From positions 1-64,000 of the forward strand of contig CAZDKK010000017.1 of assembly GCA_964506245.1 (NCBI GenBank): DNA of 64,000 nt. The letters are read 5' to 3'. The translations under genes and the position numbers were made by a program. This document shows, in pieces, positions 1-8,862 of the stretch; the stretch's first letter is position 1, and each line of letters opens with the position of its first letter. Origin of the DNA: CAZDKK01 sp964506245. GTDB lineage: Bacteria; Eisenbacteria; RBG-16-71-46; CAIMUX01; WJJG01. The notes below the pieces were generated by a model. That model saw only the letters and a program-made list of their open reading frames with translations. It was not told the origin of the DNA and made no database searches.

Positions 1-211
1 CGGCTCGGCGCCCCGGGCGGCGGCGCAGCGGGTCACCCGTGCGGTCCCCCGGGGCCGGCTCGCGGCGCCGGCCTCCAGGAGTCCCCCGGTTGACATTCGC
101 GGCTTCGCCAGCCTACCCTATCCAGTTCCTGGATACGGTTTGTCGGGCCTGCTGGCCGGGTCGCGGGCCGATTGCGACCAGGTTGGCGGTGGTCTTCCAA
201 GGAGAAACGCG

Positions 212-1531
212 ATGTCCAATCGAGCCTATGCCTTCATTGTCGCGGTCGTCGTTCTGGCCGCGGTCATCGTCGGCTGCAAGAGCGAGTACCTGGCCGGGGG
301 CAAGCTGCACTTCGACCAGCAGCGGTTCGCGCAGGCGCTGGAGAACTTCGACCGCGCTGCGGCGGAGCAGCCGGCCAGCGCCGAGGTCCAGATGTGGCGC
401 GCGCGCGCGCTGGGCAAGCTGGAGCGAGACGAGGAGGCCGAGGCGGCAATCAGCAAGGCCACGGAGCTCGACAAGACGGGCGAGTTCAAGCAGGACATCG
501 AGAACACCCGCGTGTCGTTCTGGAGCGCCCGGTACAACGCCGGACTGACCGAGGCTGCGGCGGCCGACGAGTTGCGCGACAAGGCCGCCGAGTACCGCTC
601 GGCCGGGGAAACCCAGCTCCAGGCCGACGCGGAAAACTCCTCGCGCCAGAAGCTGGAAACGGCGGTGGAGCGCTTCATGCGCGCGATCATCTTCTGCCCC
701 GACAGCGTCAAGAACTACAGCAACCTCGGCAAGGTCTACTTCCAGCTCGGGCGCCAGGAAGAGGGCAAGGCGATGTTCCTCAAGGCCCGCAGCATGGCGG
801 GTGACCGTGAGGAGCTGCTGCGATTCCTCTTCATGGTCTTCCGCTCGCTTGGTGTGCAAGGCCTGCGCGAAGAGACCAAGGAAGGCAATCAGCGCGCCAT
901 CGCGATGTTCCAGGAAGCGGCGACGTTCAATCGGCCCCCTGAGGACATGGCCACGATCCACTTCAACCTGGGTGTGGCCTATAGCAGCCTGGCGCAGCAG
1001 TGCGAGGGCGAGGAAAAGAAGGCGGCCTACGACTCTGCCGTGGCGAGCTACTTGAAGGTGCTGGAGATCAATCCGGACGATCAGGAGGCGCTCGAGAACT
1101 TGGCCCTCCTCTATGCGGAGATGAAGTCCTTCCCGGAGGCGATCGAGATCGGCAAGCGGCTGATGGACACCGAACCCTGGAATCCCTACTACCACCAGGT
1201 CATGGTGGGTCTCTACATGGGAAAGGGAGACCGGGAGAAGAGCGTGGCGCACGGCATGATCAGAAGCGTTCTGGACGGCAAGGCCACGGCGCCCACGACC
1301 ACCGCACGGGAAGAGGCCCGCAAGTGCCCCGGCTCCGACATGTACAAGACGATCCTGAGCCGCAACGAGCCTGAGCAGCTCTATGTCTACAGCGGCTCGC
1401 AGGGTGACTACTTCATCTGGTTCTACTGGACGAAGGGCAAGGTCTTCATTTTCCAGAACTGCAAGGAGGTCTTCCGCAGCGACTTCCGTCCGATCTCGGC
1501 GGAGAAGCTGCAGGAGTTGCTCGCGGGCTGA
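212..1531 (+). CDS. TPR-repeat lipoprotein
   Basis: Predicted 439-residue lipoprotein. The ATG was chosen because AAGGAG lies just upstream (199-204) and the protein then opens with a compact signal peptide ending VIVGC, a lipobox with Cys22. The mature part is helical with several tetratricopeptide-like units, for example around residues 29-62 (FAQALENFDRAAAEQP) and further on (NYSNLGKVYFQLGRQEEGKA, YLKVLEINPDDQEALENLA). TPR domains are protein-protein scaffolds, so it probably acts as an envelope-anchored assembly or adaptor protein. The last ~60 residues are aromatic-rich and not TPR-like. The partner is unknown. The next gene begins 76 bases later on the same strand. Confidence 0.85.
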   Translation: MSNRAYAFIVAVVVLAAVIVGCKSEYLAGGKLHFDQQRFAQALENFDRAAAEQPASAEVQMWRARALGKLERDEEAEAAISKATELDKTGEFKQDIENTRVSFWSARYNAGLTEAAAADELRDKAAEYRSAGETQLQADAENSSRQKLETAVERFMRAIIFCPDSVKNYSNLGKVYFQLGRQEEGKAMFLKARSMAGDREELLRFLFMVFRSLGVQGLREETKEGNQRAIAMFQEAATFNRPPEDMATIHFNLGVAYSSLAQQCEGEEKKAAYDSAVASYLKVLEINPDDQEALENLALLYAEMKSFPEAIEIGKRLMDTEPWNPYYHQVMVGLYMGKGDREKSVAHGMIRSVLDGKATAPTTTAREEARKCPGSDMYKTILSRNEPEQLYVYSGSQGDYFIWFYWTKGKVFIFQNCKEVFRSDFRPISAEKLQELLAG

Positions 1532-1607
1532 GGCATCCGTAGACACGTCCCCGGGACCGCCGTACACTCCGCTGACGCTCGAAGACGGCGGTCCGGGGAC
1601 TGGGCGG

Positions 1608-2957
1608 ATGATGCGAACCTCAGCACAGCGCGGCGCGCAGGCGGTTCTCGCGGTTGGGCTGATTCTGCACGCGCTCTTCCTCGCCTCGCTGCCGTCCGGC
1701 TTCCTCAACGGGCTCTTCGTCGAGGCCTGCCAAGGCCATGGGCAGGCGAGCGACTTCTTCGGGATCTACCAAGCCGGCGCCAATCTGCTGCACGGCTATA
1801 GCATCTACGATTCGCCCGACTACCGCCACGAGGCACCCCAGGTCGTGCCCTTCTCCTACTTCTACCGCTACTTGCCCCCTACCGCGGGTGCCGCGGCCTT
1901 GGCCGCGGCGTGGCTGGCTCCCTGGACCGCCTACTGGCTGTGGGTGGTCGCCAACGAGATCCTCATGGCCGTGCTGGTCCTCGCCGTCCTGCGCGATCGG
2001 CGCTGGCCTCCGGCGCGGCGCTGGATCGCGGCGGGGCTCTGGCTGGGCTGCTTCCCGTTCTACATCGAGCAGTTCATGGGCCAGTTCTCGTTTACGATGG
2101 CGGCGCTGCTCTACGCGCTCTGGCGCTGGGACACGGGCGCCCCCGCGCTCCCCGCCCTGCCCGCGAACTCTGACCCCTCCGTGCGCCTCGGCCCGCGTGC
2201 GCGCGAGTGGCTCGTGACCGCTGCCTGGACGGCCAGCGTGACGCTCAAGAGCTTCACGGTGCTGCTGGCGCTCCCCTACCTGCGCGATGGCCTCCGACGA
2301 CGGGTCGTGGCCGGGGCGGCCCTGGGCCTCGCGGTCTGCGCGCCCTACTTCCTCTGGCGGCCGGCGGATGTCGTCGAGTTCCTGCGCCTCAACCTGTCGC
2401 CCTTCATGGCCATCTACAAGGGCGCCTTCGGACTGCAGACCGCGCTGCGGGACCTCGTCTCGCACCTGCCCGCGGCGGTCACCGGATGGTCGCTCGCGCT
2501 GGCCGGGCGAACGCTGAACGTCGAGCGGGCAGCTCTGTTGGGCGCCTCGGGCGTCGTCCTGCTCCTGGGGCTGTGGGCGTCGTTCCGCTGGTCACGGGCG
2601 CCGCGCCGGCGCACGCTCGACATCGCACTCTGGACGACGGTGTTCTTCCTCGTGTTCAAGAGCGTCTGGGAATATCACTACGTGATGATGCTGCCCGTGA
2701 TCACAGCGCTCTACTGCGTTTTCGGCTCGCGTTGGCTGCTCGCTCTGGGGATCTGGCTGGGTCTGCCGACGCTCTACGCCGCGGCACCGGTCCTGGCGGG
2801 CGTGCCCGCGAGCGCCGATCTCGCCGCGTGGCCGGCCTGGTTCCGCGTCGCGCACTTTCAAGCCAAGGTCTTGCCGGCGGTGCTCGTCTTCATCTGGCTC
2901 ATGGTCGCGGCCCGGCGTCGCGGCGTGCTCTCCCCCGCCGCCGACGATCGTGCGTGA
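1608..2957 (+). CDS. GT87/DUF2029-type polytopic membrane glycosyltransferase
   Basis: Protein of 449 residues with about ten hydrophobic segments. The N-terminal periplasmic-loop motif DFFGIYQAGANLLHG followed by YD resembles the acidic loop of DUF2029/GT87 polyprenyl-phosphate-mannose-dependent glycosyltransferases (GT-C fold). These enzymes add sugars to lipid-linked or envelope glycans on the outer face of the inner membrane. Tandem ATGs at 1608 and 1611 are both possible starts; a longer upstream reading frame runs into the preceding gene and is not favoured. The acceptor and sugar cannot be told from sequence. The gene is convergent with the PHP gene, 22 bases away. Confidence 0.75.
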   Translation: MMRTSAQRGAQAVLAVGLILHALFLASLPSGFLNGLFVEACQGHGQASDFFGIYQAGANLLHGYSIYDSPDYRHEAPQVVPFSYFYRYLPPTAGAAALAAAWLAPWTAYWLWVVANEILMAVLVLAVLRDRRWPPARRWIAAGLWLGCFPFYIEQFMGQFSFTMAALLYALWRWDTGAPALPALPANSDPSVRLGPRAREWLVTAAWTASVTLKSFTVLLALPYLRDGLRRRVVAGAALGLAVCAPYFLWRPADVVEFLRLNLSPFMAIYKGAFGLQTALRDLVSHLPAAVTGWSLALAGRTLNVERAALLGASGVVLLLGLWASFRWSRAPRRRTLDIALWTTVFFLVFKSVWEYHYVMMLPVITALYCVFGSRWLLALGIWLGLPTLYAAAPVLAGVPASADLAAWPAWFRVAHFQAKVLPAVLVFIWLMVAARRRGVLSPAADDRA

Positions 2958-2979
2958 GATTGCGTGCCGAATCCGTCGA

Positions 2980-3951
2980 TCAGAGGTAGTAGCGCAGCTC
3001 CGAGCTGCGCAGCTCGTGTTCCAGCCGCCGCTCCTGGGCCATGATGTTGTAGACGACCGGCCGGGCCGCCTGCTTGAGCAGCAGCCGCAAAGGCTCGCGC
3101 GTCAGGGCATTGCGCATGACCCGGTCCGATCCGATCACGCGCTGGGTCAGGCGCTCGATCCGTGGATTGCCCGAGTCCATCGCGCTCGACTTGATCCGCA
3201 TCCCGCGGTGGTGGTCGCACAGCTCGTCGATGATCGAGTGCACGATGCCCAGGAGCGACCGGTGGGTCATGCTGCCGAGAACCGGGTGCCCCTGCCCTGT
3301 CCAGATCGCGGACAGAAAGTCCTCGACGGTCTCCCCGGGGGCCTTGTTGTAGGCCTGACCGACATCGCCCGCATGCGTGTCGGAGTTGCAGGTGAGATGC
3401 TTGCCTTTCGCGCGGGCGAGATTGGCGGTCACCCGGTTGAGCAGGTCGGTGCGGCCGGCGTTCAGCTCGAGCACGTCGAAGCAATCCGCGATGTCGCATA
3501 CCTTGTCGAGGGTGACTTGCCCTTGCTTCAACTCCTCGCGCTCCCACCAGGTCGGGTGATTGTACTGCGTCAGGATTCCATGCGCGCGGCAGTAGTCGCA
3601 CAGATCGGCCAGGGTCACGACGCGGGCTTGGATCTCGGCGTACTGGTCGGGGCTGAGCAGGTACAGGTTGATGTGAATGGAGAAACCGATGCGCGGATCC
3701 CGCAGGGCATGCTCCACGGCCGGGATGAGCAGCCGGCGGTCGCCCGCGGAGAGCGTGCGGTGGAGTTCTGCGAAACCCGCCATGGTGTTGTGATCCGTGA
3801 GGGCGAAGTAGTCCATCCGCCGGGCCGGATCGGGATGACCGAGCGCGCCCTCGAAGAGGGCGCGCGGGAGGTAGCGATCGAAGTCAGGAACGTCCCAAGA
3901 CCGACAGGAGTGGACATGCAGGTCGGCCTTGCGCAGGATGGCTTTTTTCAT
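2980..3951 (-). CDS. PHP-domain metal-dependent phosphoesterase
   Basis: Protein of 323 residues. It has the ordered metal-binding motifs of the PHP superfamily: DLHVHS near the N-terminus (His12, His14), TDHNT, an internal NHPTWW and C-terminal SDTHAGD. PHP enzymes are Zn/Mn/Fe-dependent phosphoesterases (histidinol phosphatase, RNase AM or DNA-polymerase-associated types); the exact substrate is unknown. No signal peptide is seen, so it should be cytoplasmic. The start MKKAILRK was chosen because the PHP motif begins 10 residues later. An in-frame extension to 4086 would add 45 low-complexity residues and lacks similarity to the family. Confidence 0.82.
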   Translation of the reverse strand: MKKAILRKADLHVHSCRSWDVPDFDRYLPRALFEGALGHPDPARRMDYFALTDHNTMAGFAELHRTLSAGDRRLLIPAVEHALRDPRIGFSIHINLYLLSPDQYAEIQARVVTLADLCDYCRAHGILTQYNHPTWWEREELKQGQVTLDKVCDIADCFDVLELNAGRTDLLNRVTANLARAKGKHLTCNSDTHAGDVGQAYNKAPGETVEDFLSAIWTGQGHPVLGSMTHRSLLGIVHSIIDELCDHHRGMRIKSSAMDSGNPRIERLTQRVIGSDRVMRNALTREPLRLLLKQAARPVVYNIMAQERRLEHELRSSELRYYL

Positions 3952-4045
3952 GCTGCAAGTGTATTCGGCCACGTTCACGTCGTGTCGTGGTCGGATGATC
4001 CTTTCGTTGCGCGGTCGATCCGCCCGGCGGCGAATCGTTCCCCGA

Positions 4046-5590
4046 TCAGCGCACGATGACGATTCCCTGGGCCGCCGTGCGGCCACCGGAGGTCACCAGC
4101 GCGCGGTATGCTCCCCCTGCGACGGGATGGCCGCGACCATCGCGCCCGTCCCATCGCAGCCAGCAATCCTCCCGGTCTCCCGGCCGACCCAGCTCGGTCA
4201 CGCACCGCCCCTGCGCATCCACGATGCGCACACGCGCACCCCAGAAGGCCGCCGCGCCGTGCGTGAGCGAGGGGACGGCCCGAGGCGTCCGGGCCGCTGC
4301 GATCGCCTCGCCACCGGCGCTCGACACCGCCGGACCGGCGAAGTAGACATTGTCCTCCAAACTCTGGCGGCCGTCCATCCATACGACGACGGTCCCGCTC
4401 CCCGCCAAGCCGGCCGCGGCGACCCCCTCTTGGAGGTTGGTTGCCTCCGGGGGGTCGTCGTTCACCCGCTCAGGTGGGGTAAACACCGCACCGCCGTCCT
4501 GGGTTGCAGCGTAGAGAATGTCCGTGTCCCAGGTCGGCTCGGTGGAATCCTCCCAAAACGTGTGGGCCACGCCCACGCCGTCGTAGGCGACTGCCGGCAG
4601 CTGCTGAATGCCGGCGGCATCCGGGTGGGTGCGATGGTTCGGTCCGAACGAGACGCCGCCGTCCGTCGACTCGGCGAAGTAGGCATCCGGCACCTCGTTG
4701 ATGTGGGAGCTGGTCCAGACCACACCGACCTGGCCGCTGGGCCCCACATCCAGTGAGGCACAGGGCATCACTCAGCCGTCGTACACCCAGGGCTCATGGC
4801 TGACCTCGACGGGCAGCTCCCACGTCAGCCCGCCATCCAGCGAACGGGCAGCATAGACCCAGCGGTTCCAGCCCGCCGTCGTCTGGCGCCAGACCAGGTG
4901 AACCACCGCCGGGTCGGGACCCAGCGCGATGTCGGGCAGAGGCGGCGTGCAGGTGGGCCCCACGACCTCGCGGTTGGCCTTGACGTTGGCCCTGAACTGC
5001 GTGCCATCCGGCGAGTAGGATACGTAAAGGTCGACAACATCCGGGCTCTGGCGGAAGTCACACCACACGATGTGTACGCCCCCGGCGGGGTCGCCGGCCA
5101 TCTCGGGCCAGGCGCGGTCGTTCACGTTTACGTCGCTGACGAGCACGGGCGCCTCGAAGGAAACGCCCCCGTCGATGGAGCGGGCGCAGTAAACGCGGCC
5201 CACCTGGCCCGGCTCCCACATGACCCAGGCCGCGTAGACGATCCCCCGGCCGTCGACCCCCAGACATGGCCAGCGCACGAGCATGGGTGTGCCGTAGCCG
5301 GCCGCGCTGGGCGGATCGACCCTGATCTCGGGGGCGAAGCTCGCCCCCCCGTCGAGCGAGCGGCTGAGGTAGACCGAGCCGGTCCCGTGGCGCCAGTCCT
5401 CCCAGGCCACGTACACGTTGCCCTCCGGCCCACACACGATCTCGGGAGCGGCCTGATGGTAGCCGTCGCCGGACTGGTTGACCCGCACGTTGGCGCCGAG
5501 GGTGCCGGCCGCATACGGGACGGCCAGGAGCCAGGCGAGCCACAACCCAGCACCGCGTGCCGGGCGCGCAATCCGTCTGCGGGTGCTCAC
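4046..5590 (-). pseudogene. Secreted BNR/sialidase-fold protein with FlgD-like tail, interrupted by in-frame TGA
   Basis: A GTG start at 5590 follows GGGAGGTC and gives a signal peptide (WLAWLLAVPYAAG). Repeated BNR-like units follow, of the form VYLSRSLDGGASFAPEIRVD, RVYCARSIDGGVSFEAPV and AYFAESTDGGVSFGP, which form a sialidase-type beta-propeller. The tail (RIVDAQGRCVTELG..WDGRDGRG..IVIVR) is the FlgD-like module. After residue 272 (ending WVYDG) a TGA at 4772-4774 interrupts the frame, yet the propeller continues in the same frame directly beyond it (MPCASLDVGPSGQVGVVW). Without the stop the product would be 514 residues. A premature stop or a base error is likely. The true exo-sialidase Asp-box function is unproven. 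Confidence 0.75.
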
Positions 5591-5739
5591 GCGACCTCCC
5601 TTTGAAGACCGGACAAGTCTACCATGCCCTCGGGCACTACGCAGGCCCTGGCCGGCGGTTCCCGGGCAACCCCTCGTCCCGGGGGGCCGTAGTCAGAACC
5701 ATAACCCCCAACACTCGTTTCGACGTGAGGAGGAAATCG

Positions 5740-7287
5740 ATGCGCCACGTTCTCAATCGCCGGGACTTCATCCGATGGATCGGGACCGGCACGGCGATGG
5801 TCTCTCTGCCAGCCGTGCTCGGTTGCCGTCCGGGCACTGCGCTCGGGCTGGCGGAGGGAGTCCCCGGTGCCCACTCGACCTACTTCGACCGCTTCGGCGT
5901 GAGCGCGGCGGTCATGCGCCGAGTCCTGGCGCGGGCGCTCTCGCGCGGGGGCGACTTCGCCGACCTCTACCTGCAGCACACGATCTCGCGTATGACCGGG
6001 ATGCAGGACGGCCAGGTCAACCGCGCCTCGGGCACGGTCGATCTGGGCGCGGGCATCCGCGTGCTGAAGGGCGACGCCACCGGCTTCGCCTTCTGCGAAG
6101 ACCTGTCGGAGCCGGCGCTGCTGGCGGCCGCGGGCACGGCGGCGGCGGTGGCGGACGGCTCGCCCCAGGCGCGCCCCCGTTCGCTGGCGGCCGTGGCCGT
6201 GGCCGACTACTACCCGATCGAGACCCCCTGGAGCGCGATCGGCATCGACCGCATCGTGCCGATCATCGAGCGCGCTGACCGGCAGGTCCGCGGGCAAGAT
6301 GCCCGCATCACCAAGGTCTCGATCCGCGTGATGGACGAGGACACCCACGTGCTGCTGGCCAATACCGAGGGTCGGCTGGTCGAGGACCTTCGCCCGATGG
6401 CGACCTTGGTGATCAACTGCTCGGCCCGCGACGGAGACCGGATCGAGAACGCGGCGGACTCGATCTCGGGCCGCCGGGACATCGGGCTCCTGAGCGACGC
6501 CGAGGTCGACGAGCTGGTACGGGAGGTTGTGACGCAGACGGTGGGCGGCTTCGAAGCGGTGGAGGCGCCGTCGGGCGACATGCCCGTCGTCCTGGCGGGC
6601 GGCATCGCCGGCGTGATCCTGCACGAGGCCATCGGCCATGGGATGGAGGCCGACTTCAACCGCAAGGGCATCTCGATCTACGCCGATCGGATCGGCCAGC
6701 GCATCGCCGGTGACGACGTCACCATCATCGATGACGGCACGCTGCCCGCGATGCGGGGCTCGCTGAACGTGGACGATGAGGGCGCTCCCACGGCGCGCAC
6801 GCTGCTGGTCGAGAACGGCATCCTGCGCTCGTACATGCACGACCGCATCTCCGCACGCCACTACGGCGTCGCGCCGACCGGATCGGGGCGCCGCCAGTCG
6901 TTCCGCTACCCACCCGTGCCGCGCATGCGAAACACCTACATGCTGGGCGGGTCGCGCGATCCGGAGGAGATCATCGCCTCGGTCAAGAAGGGCGTCTACG
7001 CGCGGGTCATTGGCAACGGCGAGGTCAACATCGGCGCGGGGGATTTCAGCTTCTACCTGTTGCAGGGGCGGCTGATCGAAGACGGCAAGCTCACCGGCTT
7101 GATCAAGGACGTCAACCTGACGGGGAACGGCCCCAAGGTCCTCGAGGCGATGGACCTGGTCGGCAACAACATGTCGCTCAAGTCCGGCGGGGGCAGCTGC
7201 GGGAAGGACGGCCAGTTCGTACCGGTCGGCTTCGGCATGCCCACTGTGCGCGCGGGCGCGATCTCGGTGGGAGGGAGAACGGCATGA
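5740..7287 (+). CDS. TldD-type zinc metallopeptidase, Tat-exported and probably lipidated
   Basis: Protein of 515 residues. The ATG follows GAGGAGGAAA. It has the TldD/PmbA fold and the TldD zinc motif HEAIGH (His295, Glu296, His299). The family partner TldE lies directly downstream and overlaps by four bases (ATGA). In E. coli TldD/TldE forms a cytoplasmic heterodimer that degrades unfolded peptides and matures microcin B17. Here the N-terminus reads RRDFIRWIGTG followed by a hydrophobic stretch and VLGC (Cys29), a twin-arginine signal with a lipobox-like end. The complex is therefore probably anchored outside the cytoplasm, folded before export. The partner has no signal and could hitch-hike. 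Confidence 0.88.
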   Translation: MRHVLNRRDFIRWIGTGTAMVSLPAVLGCRPGTALGLAEGVPGAHSTYFDRFGVSAAVMRRVLARALSRGGDFADLYLQHTISRMTGMQDGQVNRASGTVDLGAGIRVLKGDATGFAFCEDLSEPALLAAAGTAAAVADGSPQARPRSLAAVAVADYYPIETPWSAIGIDRIVPIIERADRQVRGQDARITKVSIRVMDEDTHVLLANTEGRLVEDLRPMATLVINCSARDGDRIENAADSISGRRDIGLLSDAEVDELVREVVTQTVGGFEAVEAPSGDMPVVLAGGIAGVILHEAIGHGMEADFNRKGISIYADRIGQRIAGDDVTIIDDGTLPAMRGSLNVDDEGAPTARTLLVENGILRSYMHDRISARHYGVAPTGSGRRQSFRYPPVPRMRNTYMLGGSRDPEEIIASVKKGVYARVIGNGEVNIGAGDFSFYLLQGRLIEDGKLTGLIKDVNLTGNGPKVLEAMDLVGNNMSLKSGGGSCGKDGQFVPVGFGMPTVRAGAISVGGRTA

Positions 7288-8612
7288 AGCAGAATCTGCT
7301 GGAGATGGCCGGGCAGGTCGCGGCGACCGCTCGCGCGAAGGGCGCCGATGCGGTGCGGGTCTCCTTGGCCCGCTATCGCAACAGCCGCGTCGAGTGGCGG
7401 GATGCGGAGCTCGATCGCATCCGCGAATCGACGACCATGTCGGTGACGGTCAGCCTGTTCGTGAACGGCCGTTACTCCGTTCACACCACGAGCGATCTCA
7501 GGCCCGACGCCCTCACGAGCTTCCTCGAGAACGGGATCGCGATGACGCGCCTGCTCGCACCCGATCCGCACCGCAAGCTGCCCGACGCCGCGCGCTACGC
7601 CGATCGCTTTCAGGGCGACCTCGGCAACGACGACCCGGCCGGCGCCGCCTCGCTGGACGGGGCGCAGCGCCGCCACCGCGCTCAGGCACTGGTCGAGGCC
7701 TCCCGCTCCACCGCGGATGCCGACAGGATCGTCTCCGCCTCCGCGAGCTGGGGCGACACCGAGTACGAGTCGGCCATGGTGACCTCCAACGGCATGGAGG
7801 CGGCCGAGCGGGGCACGGCCTTCTTCTGCACCTCGCAGGTCACGGTGCGTGACGAAGGCGACCGCAAGCCGCGTGGGTACTGGAGCACCTCCGGGCTGCA
7901 CCTGAGCCGGCTCGAGTCGCTCGAGAGCGTGGGGCGCGAGGCGACGCGCCGGGCCCTGGCGCAGATCGGCGCGCGTCCGCTGCGGACGGGCAGCTACGCG
8001 TGCGTCGTCGAGAATCGGGTGGCCGGGACAATGACCGGCGGCTTGATCTCCCCGCTCTACGGAAGCGCGATCCAGCAGCAGCGGTCGTGCCTGGCGGACA
8101 AGCTCGGCGCGGCGATCGGAGGTCCTGTCCTGACGATCACCGATGAGCCGCACCTGATCGGCGGCTACGGCTCGACGACCTTCGACGCCGAGGGAATGGC
8201 CACCCACCCCATGCCGGTGTTCGAGGCCGGCGTGCTCAAGAACTTCTACCTCGACACCTACTACGCCAGCAAGCTCGGGCAGGAGCCCACGACCGGCGAC
8301 TCGACCAACCTCGTCTTCCCCGCGGGGACCCGCGACCTGGCGGGCCTGTTGGCGGCGATGGGCACCGGGATCTTGATCACGGAGTTCCGGGGCGGGAATT
8401 CGAATGACGCCACGGGAGATTTCTCCGCGGGCGTGACGGGGCACTGGGTCGAGAACGGTCGGCTCGTCCACCCCATCGCGGAGATGAACATCGCCGGGAA
8501 TCACCTGATGCTGTGGAAGCTGCTCGCGGAACTGGGCAACGACCCGTATCCGTACTCGACGGTGCGCGTGCCCAGCCTGCGGTTCAGCGAATTGCAGTTC
8601 TCCGGCGTCTAG
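7284..8612 (+). CDS. TldE/PmbA-type partner protein
   Basis: Protein of 442 residues of the TldD/PmbA family without the HExxxH zinc site, as expected for the TldE (PmbA) subunit, which shapes the active chamber but does not bind catalytic metal. The start ATG overlaps the tldD stop as ATGA, a sign of translational coupling and fixed stoichiometry. Family features include the C-terminal glycine-rich segment GNSNDATGDFSAGVTGHWVE, followed by NGRLVHPIAEMNIAGN. No signal peptide is visible. If the TldD partner really is Tat-exported, TldE must be co-exported as a complex or the TldD signal must be nonfunctional. Confidence 0.88.
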   Translation: MKQNLLEMAGQVAATARAKGADAVRVSLARYRNSRVEWRDAELDRIRESTTMSVTVSLFVNGRYSVHTTSDLRPDALTSFLENGIAMTRLLAPDPHRKLPDAARYADRFQGDLGNDDPAGAASLDGAQRRHRAQALVEASRSTADADRIVSASASWGDTEYESAMVTSNGMEAAERGTAFFCTSQVTVRDEGDRKPRGYWSTSGLHLSRLESLESVGREATRRALAQIGARPLRTGSYACVVENRVAGTMTGGLISPLYGSAIQQQRSCLADKLGAAIGGPVLTITDEPHLIGGYGSTTFDAEGMATHPMPVFEAGVLKNFYLDTYYASKLGQEPTTGDSTNLVFPAGTRDLAGLLAAMGTGILITEFRGGNSNDATGDFSAGVTGHWVENGRLVHPIAEMNIAGNHLMLWKLLAELGNDPYPYSTVRVPSLRFSELQFSGV

Positions 8613-8862
8613 CCGTTGTCCCCGGGAGCAGAGCGGGCTCCGCTGTCCCGCTCGCCCCTTCCGGCCCCGGGCGACCCCACCGCCCGGGGCCGACCCGTCG
8701 GCGGGGGGGGGGCGGGCGCCCGGCCGCCCGCGCCGCCCCGCGGCAGCCAGGGCCGGCCCGAACGGCGGCGGGGGGNNNNNNNNNNGGCCCCCCCCCCCCG
8801 GGGGGCGGACCCGTCGGCGGCGGGCCGGAGCGCACGGCCCCGCCGCCGCGCCGCAGCATGCC
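8613..8862. other. GC-rich intergenic stretch containing a 10-N scaffold gap
   Basis: Bases 8776-8785 are N. They are flanked by G- and C-homopolymer-rich sequence (8701-8830). The apparent convergence of tldE and the C25 gene across this point depends on scaffolding. No gene is seen in the stretch. Confidence 0.95.

Noticed and set aside
4772..4774. TGA as selenocysteine or as a reassigned codon
   Set aside because: TGA ends many intact genes here, and no SECIS-like hairpin or selenoprotein family context is visible.
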